From Chitinophagaceae bacterium (GTDB lineage: Bacteria > Bacteroidota > Bacteroidia > Chitinophagales > Chitinophagaceae), in NCBI GenBank assembly GCA_016787135.1, contig JAEUVK010000188.1, positions 27,884 through 91,883 on the forward strand: a stretch of 64,000 nucleotides of DNA, given 5' to 3'. Made by a program: the position numbers and the translations under genes. Positions 58,863-64,000 of this stretch are shown one piece after another; position 1 is the stretch's first letter, and every line of letters starts with the position of its first letter. Under the pieces are notes generated by a model. The model searched no databases, was not told the origin of the DNA, and saw only the letters and a list, made by a program, of their open reading frames with translations.

Positions 58863-59047
58863 AAGCGACAGACAACTCTTTAATGAGGGTCTTTTTAAAA
58901 TATAAAGATATGATCCAAACAGGGCGGTTTCCTTTGAGTAATATCATATTGGCATAACTATGTTCTCATTGATGTCGCCTATTATATGATCTATATTCAA
59001 ACAGTGAAAGTGCCGGAGTGAAAAAGATCACTACTAAAAACTGTTTT
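58863..59047 (+). promoter_or_regulatory. Conserved 185-nt leader of the second beta-barrel gene, with nested hairpin at 58999-59046
   Basis: A duplicate of 57844-58028. Outer stem AAACAGT / ACTGTTT (58999-59005, 59040-59046) is fully paired here, where the first copy keeps a wobble pair, and the inner stem AGTGA / TCACT is unchanged. The rest of the 314-nt gap (58734-58862) holds the terminator of copy 1 and an AT-rich stretch. Confidence 0.5.
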
Positions 59048-59746
59048 ATGAAAAAGCTTCTCATTCTTGCAACGGCGTTGCTGGTATGCGGCGCATTGCA
59101 GGCCCAGGGAAGCAAAGAAAAAATGAACCCTAAATCTTTTCTTGCTTTCCATGCAGGACCATCTCTCCCGATGGGGGATTTTCACAGCAAAAGTTTTGAT
59201 AACGCCGACGCCGGTTTTGCAAAGACCGGTTATACCCTGAACCTGTCCTATGGCTATCAGTTGATGGAAAACTTCGGACTGATGGCATCCGTATTTTACA
59301 ACAACAATAAACTGAATAATGTCGCTATTCAGGAACAGATGGAAGCCGCGTTTGATGCTGAACCCGGTTCACTGAACGGGCTGAAACTGGATCACTGGAA
59401 ATGGTATGGCCTTACTGTTGGCCCGGCATTGATGAAAGAACTGGCGCCCGATCTTTATCTGGATATCCGGGTAATGACCGGTATCGTCAATGCCAATACC
59501 CCTGCGATCACTTTCCAGGGCCAGAAACTGGTAAGCGAAGACTGGGGTTTAGGGATCCCGCTGCAGGCTGGTGTTGATCTTCGTGCTGGTATCAGTAAAA
59601 AAGTGTTCGTTTTTGCGAACATTGAGTATCTCTACATGAAACCCAAATTCAAAGTAGAGTACAACATTGATGAACTGGTATCCGAAACCATCAAACAAAA
59701 AATGTCCGTAGTCAATCTTACCGGTGGTTTAGGGATCAGGTTCTGA
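59048..59746 (+). CDS. Outer-membrane beta-barrel protein, copy 2 of a tandem pair
   Basis: A 232-residue paralogue of the product of 58029-58733. Signal peptide (KKLLILATALLVCGALQAQ) and start are almost identical (GSKEKMNPKSFLAFHAGPS), and so are the C-terminal segments (YLYMKPKFKVEYNIDELVSET, VVNLTGGLGIRF). Divergence is concentrated in the middle, where loops between strands differ (NSDYDNADAGFARIGF against HSKSFDNADAGFAKTGY). This fits a recent tandem duplication followed by changes in surface-exposed parts. Confidence 0.85.
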   Translation: MKKLLILATALLVCGALQAQGSKEKMNPKSFLAFHAGPSLPMGDFHSKSFDNADAGFAKTGYTLNLSYGYQLMENFGLMASVFYNNNKLNNVAIQEQMEAAFDAEPGSLNGLKLDHWKWYGLTVGPALMKELAPDLYLDIRVMTGIVNANTPAITFQGQKLVSEDWGLGIPLQAGVDLRAGISKKVFVFANIEYLYMKPKFKVEYNIDELVSETIKQKMSVVNLTGGLGIRF

Positions 59747-59777
59747 TAAGGATTAAGGACATGGAGAGTTGACCCTT

Positions 59778-59810
59778 CTCTCCCGGCCTGTGGCCGGGAG
59801 AGATTTTTTT
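59778..59810 (+). terminator. Terminator of beta-barrel copy 2
   Basis: Stem CTCTCCCGGCC / GGCCGGGAGAG with TGT loop (59778-59788, 59792-59802), then seven T residues. Identical in stem and loop to the terminator of copy 1. Confidence 0.88.
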
Positions 59811-59910
59811 ATACCAGCCCGAACAAAGACCTTTGTACAGGCCTGCCCGGGAAATAAAACACCTGCCAGACCGTTTAAAGATGAACGGGTGGCCTTTAAA
59901 ATACCAACCA

Positions 59911-60765
59911 ATGAAAAAACTCATCGTACTTCTCTGTTTTTTCCCATTATTTGCCGGTGCGCAAAACCTTTATCTTTCAGCAAGGCTCGGGATGGCCAAT
60001 TACCAGGGCGACCTGAAGGCAAAATCGGTATCGTTCAAACAATCCAAACTGCTGGGCTCTCTTGGCGCCCGCTACGATTTTTCCGAACATATCTCCGCCC
60101 GCAGCTACCTGTCACTTACCTCGCTGGCAGCTGATGATAAGAACGGCACTTCTTTCATGCAAAGCCGCAACCTCAGTTTCAAAACAAAGATATTTGAGTG
60201 GGAACTGACCGGCCAGTACAGTCTCTTCAGTTTTAATAATAAATGGTGGTCACCCTATGTATTTGCCGGGATCGGACTATATCATTTCAAACCCTATACA
60301 CAGGATGTGAATGGCAATAAAGTTTACCTGCAGCCATTGAGTACCGAAGGACAGGGTTTCCTGCCCGGTAAAAAGAATTATTCACTCACCCAGTTCAGCA
60401 TTCCCTTTGGACTTGGCGCCGAGTATTCCATGAATGAGGATATGCGGGTGGGGCTTGAATTTGGCTACCGCAAGCTATTTACCGATTACCTCGATGACGT
60501 CAGCAGTACGTATGTGGACCAGGCCGCATTACTGGCCGCAAGGGGCCAAACTGCTGTTGACCTGGCTTGGCGTGGGGATGAAAAGACCGGAGCTCCTTAC
60601 CCGGCAGCAGGTACCACCCGTGGTAACGATAAACTCAACGACGGATACTTCTATATCGGCTTTACTTATGCTATCCGGCTGGTACTGGATAAATACAAAG
60701 ACATCGCCGGCATGCCTTCCGGCAAAAAGGCAAAGAAATCCGGCTGCCCGGCGACACGCTATTGA
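59911..60765 (+). CDS. DUF6089-like outer-membrane beta-barrel protein
   Basis: A 284-residue exported barrel protein. The signal peptide (LIVLLCFFPLFAGAQ) is followed by the DUF6089-type opening LYLSARLGMANYQGDLKAKSVSFKQSKLLG and then SPYVFAGIGLYHFKPYTQ, FSIPFGLGAEYSMNEDMRVGLEFGYRKLFTDYLDDVSSTYVD. The C-terminus KKAKKSGCPATRY is basic. The ATG at 59911 is used, because the frame further upstream (to 59833) lacks a signal peptide. It follows the duplicated barrel genes but has its own short upstream region. Confidence 0.82.
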   Translation: MKKLIVLLCFFPLFAGAQNLYLSARLGMANYQGDLKAKSVSFKQSKLLGSLGARYDFSEHISARSYLSLTSLAADDKNGTSFMQSRNLSFKTKIFEWELTGQYSLFSFNNKWWSPYVFAGIGLYHFKPYTQDVNGNKVYLQPLSTEGQGFLPGKKNYSLTQFSIPFGLGAEYSMNEDMRVGLEFGYRKLFTDYLDDVSSTYVDQAALLAARGQTAVDLAWRGDEKTGAPYPAAGTTRGNDKLNDGYFYIGFTYAIRLVLDKYKDIAGMPSGKKAKKSGCPATRY

Positions 60766-60800
60766 TCGTGGCTCAAAACATTTTACGATAAACATTCTGA

Positions 60801-60826
60801 AGCGGGTTAAACCACCCGCTTTTTTT
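60801..60826 (+). terminator. Terminator after the DUF6089-like gene
   Basis: AGCGGGT (60801-60807) pairs with ACCCGCT (60814-60820) around a 6-nt loop and is followed by seven T residues, 36 nt after the stop. Confidence 0.8.
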
Positions 60827-60900
60827 GCGCTCTAACACGGCTCAGACTTTATACACAGTTATTTTCTGTTATACTGTTCATTTATCAAAATATCGACCAC

Positions 60901-62004
60901 ATGAAAGTAAAGACCGTTGTATTTATTTTATCCGTCATCCTTCTTTTCTTTCCTGCCTGCAGTTTTGCGCAAAATGATTTCAGCAGGCTGGATAACTGGC
61001 TCGAAAAAAACACACCCGATATGGGCGGCCGTGCTGTGCTGCTGATCTGGAAAGACGGGAAAATCATTTATTCGCAGGAGGAAAATGAAATGAGCCGGAG
61101 GCAGAAAATGGTGAGAAGATTTATTGCCAAACGACAAGGTAAGAATGCGGATACAAATAACTTCACTACTACATCAAAACAAATGATCGCCAGCTGCAGC
61201 AAATGGCTGAGTGCTGCTCTGGTGATGACATTCGCGGATGAAGGAAAACTGAAGCTGACCGATACCGTGGGCCGCTATCTTCCTGTTCTTTCCGCAAATG
61301 GCAAAGGCCATATCACGATCAGCCAGTGTCTTTCTCATCTTACCGGCATCAAAGCACCGCCATTGAAAGAGAGTATTGGTGAAATGAAAGAGGTCAGCAG
61401 TATGGACGAAGCGATGGACAAGATCGCCGAACTGCCCATGGAGGCTGAGCCGGGTAAGGTATTCCGCTACAGTAATACGGGCTTGCAGATCGCCGGGGCC
61501 GTTCTTGAAAAGATCAGCGGGAAAAGCTTTGAACAGTTATTTGCTGAACGTATAGCCCGGCCACTTGATATGAAGAACACCGATTTCGGCAAAGGGAAAG
61601 TGGCTTTGCCCGCCGGGGGCGCCTACAGCACACCGGAAGATTATATGCATTTCGTTGAAATGATACTGAACAAAGGAATGTATAATGGTAAAAGAATATT
61701 AAGTGAGAACAGTGTGATGGAAATGCAGGTGAACCGTGTAGCCAAAGATGTAAGAGTAGCTTATTCGCCCGATGAAGCAGGCGATTTTGGTTATGGCTTT
61801 GGCGAATGGGTGATGGAAACATCTTCCACAACTAATATCAGTACAGCAGTCACCAGCCCCGGTTTGTTTGGCAGTTTTCCCTGGGTAGATAATGAAAAGC
61901 AATACTGCGCTTTCCTGATGTGTTTCTATATTAAGAATAAAGGAAGAAATGAACGCTACAAAGAATTGAAGCTTCTGGTGGATGAAGCAATAGCAAACCA
62001 ATAG
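60901..62004 (+). CDS. Class C beta-lactamase-fold serine hydrolase
   Basis: A 367-residue exported serine hydrolase (signal peptide ending near FFPACSFAQ). The active site has the SxxK pair Ser98-Cys-Ser-Lys101 in MIASCSKWLS and Tyr190-Ser-Asn in FRYSNTGLQ, with a C-terminal strand in which KTG is not clear (SPGLFGSFPW in its region). This suggests an esterase or D-amino-acid peptidase rather than a true AmpC beta-lactamase. Length is close to AmpC. The ATG at 60901 gives the signal peptide directly. No neighbour explains a substrate. Confidence 0.88.
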   Translation: MKVKTVVFILSVILLFFPACSFAQNDFSRLDNWLEKNTPDMGGRAVLLIWKDGKIIYSQEENEMSRRQKMVRRFIAKRQGKNADTNNFTTTSKQMIASCSKWLSAALVMTFADEGKLKLTDTVGRYLPVLSANGKGHITISQCLSHLTGIKAPPLKESIGEMKEVSSMDEAMDKIAELPMEAEPGKVFRYSNTGLQIAGAVLEKISGKSFEQLFAERIARPLDMKNTDFGKGKVALPAGGAYSTPEDYMHFVEMILNKGMYNGKRILSENSVMEMQVNRVAKDVRVAYSPDEAGDFGYGFGEWVMETSSTTNISTAVTSPGLFGSFPWVDNEKQYCAFLMCFYIKNKGRNERYKELKLLVDEAIANQ

Positions 62005-62030
62005 AAGAACCGTTTACCTGATTTGAATTT

Positions 62031-62141
62031 GGCCACAGAGAACCGCGGAGATGACGAGTTTTACTGAGAGATTAAGGAATGTGCGTTCTGCGGTTCTCTT
62101 TTCCTCTGTGCAGCTCTGCGGCCCTCCTTATCTATGTGGCC
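62031..62141. repeat. 111-nt palindromic REP-like intergenic element
   Basis: It is bounded by GGCCACA (62031-62037) and its perfect inverse TGTGGCC (62135-62141). Inside, AGAGAACCGC (62037-62046) and GCGGTTCTCT (62090-62099) are perfect 10-bp inverses. It fills much of the 280-nt space between two genes; the remaining bases (62142-62284) show nothing I recognise. Confidence 0.7.
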
Positions 62142-62284
62142 ATTTTTACTGTTGCATAAAAATTCTTCTGCATCGCAGCAATTATCACTACCTTTCTTAC
62201 AGCAATTGTTTCCTGCCCGCCTTATTCATTTGTATATCCCGCCTTCTGATCGCTGCTATTTTATTCATTTTTAAAAAATCACGT

Positions 62285-62830
62285 ATGAGAAAGATCTTTC
62301 TATGTTTCGGACTGACCGCATTTTTATTATCCTGCAACGATGAAAAAAAAGAACCCGCTGCCACCGATGCCGGCAGCACTTCGGCCACTACGGCCGCTGA
62401 TCCTGCTGACCTGCCTTACAAAGCTTCTTACTCCAGCAGCTGGAGCACCGCTGTATCTGATGCCGACCTGAAGATGGTACTGACCACCTATAAGGACTGG
62501 GCCGATGGTAATATGGCTGGTCTCGCCGCCGGTATGGCCGACAGTGTGACCGTTGAATTCGGTAACGGCGAACACTTCAGCGGAACCAAAGCTGACCTGA
62601 TGAAACGCTGGACCAGTTTCCGCGACAGCCTGAGCTCGGTGAAAATAGATATGGCAGGCTGGCACCGGATGTACTCCACCGACAAGAAGGAAGGTTATAT
62701 CGTAACATGGTATGACGAATACGATACCTATAAAGATGGCAAAGTGGACTCCGCCACCTATCATGATATCAACCAGGTGAAGGATGGCAAGATCACCTGG
62801 TACAGCCAGTACAGGCGGCCGAAGAAATAA
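62285..62830 (+). CDS. Small lipoprotein with an NTF2/SnoaL-like domain
   Basis: A 181-residue lipoprotein: MRKIFLCFGLTAFLLSCNDE ends in a lipobox (LLSC), and an Ala/Thr-rich linker follows. Residues about 55-175 fit an NTF2/SnoaL-like fold: VLTTYKDWADGNMAGLAAGMADSVTVEFGNGEHFSG and a terminal strand pattern with YIVTWYDEYDTYKDGKVDSATYHDINQVKDGKITWY. The fold is found in enzymes and binding proteins, and no active-site signature decides here. The open frame extends upstream to 62051, but the ATG at 62285 gives the lipoprotein signal and lies after the palindromic element. Confidence 0.82.
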   Translation: MRKIFLCFGLTAFLLSCNDEKKEPAATDAGSTSATTAADPADLPYKASYSSSWSTAVSDADLKMVLTTYKDWADGNMAGLAAGMADSVTVEFGNGEHFSGTKADLMKRWTSFRDSLSSVKIDMAGWHRMYSTDKKEGYIVTWYDEYDTYKDGKVDSATYHDINQVKDGKITWYSQYRRPKK

Positions 62831-62853
62831 GACATTCCATCATCCATTCATAG

Positions 62854-62876
62854 AGCCCCTTCGCAGGGGCTTTTTT
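62854..62876 (+). terminator. Terminator after the NTF2-like lipoprotein gene
   Basis: AGCCCCT (62854-62860), TCGC loop, AGGGGCT (62865-62871), then TTTTTT; 24 nt after the stop. Confidence 0.82.
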
Positions 62877-62964
62877 ATAAAGGGCGCCGTTCCGGGAAAA
62901 GGAGCTACGCTGCTTCATCTTTCAGCACTTAATAACGGCGCCACCTCTTCCTATCATTTTAGTT

Positions 62965-63735
62965 TTACAGTTTTCCGATCCAGTCCGCGATATAACCCGC
63001 AACTTCTTCCCAGCCTTTTTCTCCGGCGATATAGTGGCTCCTGTTTTTGAATTCTTTATAGTCAACAATACTATTGGCGTCTTTATATGATGAAGCGATC
63101 TTCCTGGTAAGCGCCGGCCCGAAGATGGTGTCTTTTTCACCGGCAATAAACAATAAGGGCTGATGCGCTTTTTTGAAATTGACATTCGAGAATGACCTCA
63201 GTACAGTATCTCTTCCGATCTTCCTGCTTTCGGGTACTGCTATAGCATCAAATGCTTTTTCCTTTTCAGCTTCAGTGAGTGTATTAAAGAAAGCACGGTT
63301 GTACCAGTCACGGCTGCCCATATAGGCTTTGTTTCCTTTGAAAAAATTGATAACGGGCCATACGATCTTGATAGTTGAAAAGGGAGGCATTACATTTTTG
63401 GGAGGGGCGCCGTCAATGCTTACACCGGCAACAGCTTTATCCATTTCCACCAGCTTCTGCACTACCAGCCCTGCCATGGAGTGACCGATCACGATAGGTT
63501 TTTCGGGCAGGGTATCGATCAGCCTGGCGATATTCATCACTACGTCTTCAAAACCGGTTTGGGTCAGCTGCGGGTGTATATTGGCACGCAGGTCAGCCGG
63601 GTGGCCTTCATGACCGGGATTGGCCGGGGCATAGACGGTATAGCCTTTGGCTTCAAAAAAAGTTTTCCATTCGTTCCAGCTTGTATTGTTGACGAACATT
63701 CCGTGGATGAGGATGATTGTGTTTGACTTTTTCAT
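62965..63735 (-). CDS. Alpha/beta hydrolase
   Basis: A 256-residue cytoplasmic alpha/beta hydrolase. The oxyanion motif is NTIILIHGMFVNNTSW, the nucleophile elbow GHSMAGLV (Ser about 85), the acid residue likely the Asp in LFIAGEKDTIFGP and the final His in FKNRSHYIAGEKGWEEVA. The lid region (residues about 130-190) is small. The pattern resembles esterase/lysophospholipase-type hydrolases of 250-280 residues. The ATG at 63735 gives the family-like MKKSNTIILIHG start; an ATG at 63768 is in frame. No operon partner. Confidence 0.88.
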   Translation of the reverse strand: MKKSNTIILIHGMFVNNTSWNEWKTFFEAKGYTVYAPANPGHEGHPADLRANIHPQLTQTGFEDVVMNIARLIDTLPEKPIVIGHSMAGLVVQKLVEMDKAVAGVSIDGAPPKNVMPPFSTIKIVWPVINFFKGNKAYMGSRDWYNRAFFNTLTEAEKEKAFDAIAVPESRKIGRDTVLRSFSNVNFKKAHQPLLFIAGEKDTIFGPALTRKIASSYKDANSIVDYKEFKNRSHYIAGEKGWEEVAGYIADWIGKL

Positions 63736-63889
63736 TGTGTTGTGTTTTGATGATGACACAAAGCTCATACGCGGCGGGGACGATCTTCTTAACCCGGGTT
63801 AAAATCGTAGCGAATCCAGAAATTTCCCGCAAAGGGGCAAAGGCGCAGGCTGCAATTATCGCTGCGACGTGGCGCCGCTGCGAGATATA

Positions 63890-64000
63890 CTACCTGCTCA
63901 AAATTCTTTTGCGGATGCGGCTGAGCGAGGGCCCCTGTATGCCAAGATAGGAGGAGATATGGTAAAGCGGAACGGTATTGAAAATATCGGGGTGCTGGTT
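63890..64000 (-). CDS. Crp/Fnr-family transcriptional regulator (C-terminal end only, cut by window edge)
   Basis: The last 36 codons of a gene that continues beyond the window. The sequence NTVPLYHISSYLGIQGPSLS followed by RIRKRI is the recognition-helix region and end of the Crp-type winged helix (RxPxxxIASYLGITPETLSRIR is the usual form). The cNMP-binding N-terminal domain is outside the window. A REP-like stretch lies between it and the alpha/beta hydrolase gene. Confidence 0.75.
   Translation of the reverse strand, partial: NQHPDIFNTVPLYHISSYLGIQGPSLSRIRKRILSR

Noticed and set aside
60901..62004. Calling the serine hydrolase an AmpC beta-lactamase
   Set aside because: SxxK and YSN are present, but the KTG box is not clear, and no ampR-type regulator is adjacent. 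An esterase or peptidase is at least as likely.

Overview
The window looks like chromosomal DNA of a Bacteroidota bacterium, most likely of the order Chitinophagales (Chitinophagaceae-like). The grounds are: two large secreted proteins ending in type IX secretion system (T9SS) type-B sorting domains, with a PorP/SprF partner; a beta-propeller/Y_Y_Y sensor kinase; almost no Shine-Dalgarno sequences but several TAnnTTTG (-7) promoter boxes; moderate GC content and many short convergent gene pairs. I found no rRNA, tRNA, CRISPR array, phage or insertion sequence.

Layout. 1-7.1 kb: a CLC chloride channel cut by the window edge, a KdnA/KdnB-like aminotransferase and metal-dependent alcohol dehydrogenase pair, a rhomboid protease with long extra domains, a sugar permease and kdsB. 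Together these suggest that the Kdo sugar of LPS is converted to 8-amino-Kdo before activation. 7.1-16.2 kb: a fatty acid hydroxylase/sterol desaturase-like protein, a DUF2007 zinc-ribbon protein, dnaN, an uncharacterised pair (a probable YbjN-like protein and a trypsin-like protease with zinc ribbon), a 1096-residue repeat-rich surface protein and recX. 16.2-28.3 kb: response regulator and sensor kinase, then two divergent giant T9SS cargo genes and porP/sprF. 28.3-31.4 kb: small stress or environment proteins (DUF1801, SRPBCC, VOC) divergent from a GlxA-type regulator, plus a broken AHSA1 gene. 31.5-36.2 kb: a nitrilase-family amidase, then the probable operon suhB - lipoprotein - thiL - S41 peptidase.

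36.2-45.3 kb: a GT2 glycosyltransferase with an unusual C-terminal half, a bacterial GH3-like protein, a LysE exporter, mtgA, an ArnT-like GT39, a NadR-type kinase and PnuC (nicotinamide riboside salvage) and Hsp20. 45.3-55.2 kb: a pair of M23 peptidases around a cupin, XdhC, an MFS transporter, xanthine dehydrogenase XdhB/XdhA and, divergent from it, a membrane protein fused to a THEP1-like NTPase. 55.2-64 kb: glycerate kinase, a TetR regulator with two matching operator-like palindromes, a tandemly duplicated outer-membrane beta-barrel gene whose two copies share a 185-nt leader with a nested hairpin, a DUF6089-like protein, a class-C serine hydrolase, a small lipoprotein, an alpha/beta hydrolase and the end of a Crp/Fnr regulator.

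Functions were assigned by reading motifs in translated sequence. No database search was run, so family names are recognition calls and pathway links are inferences.
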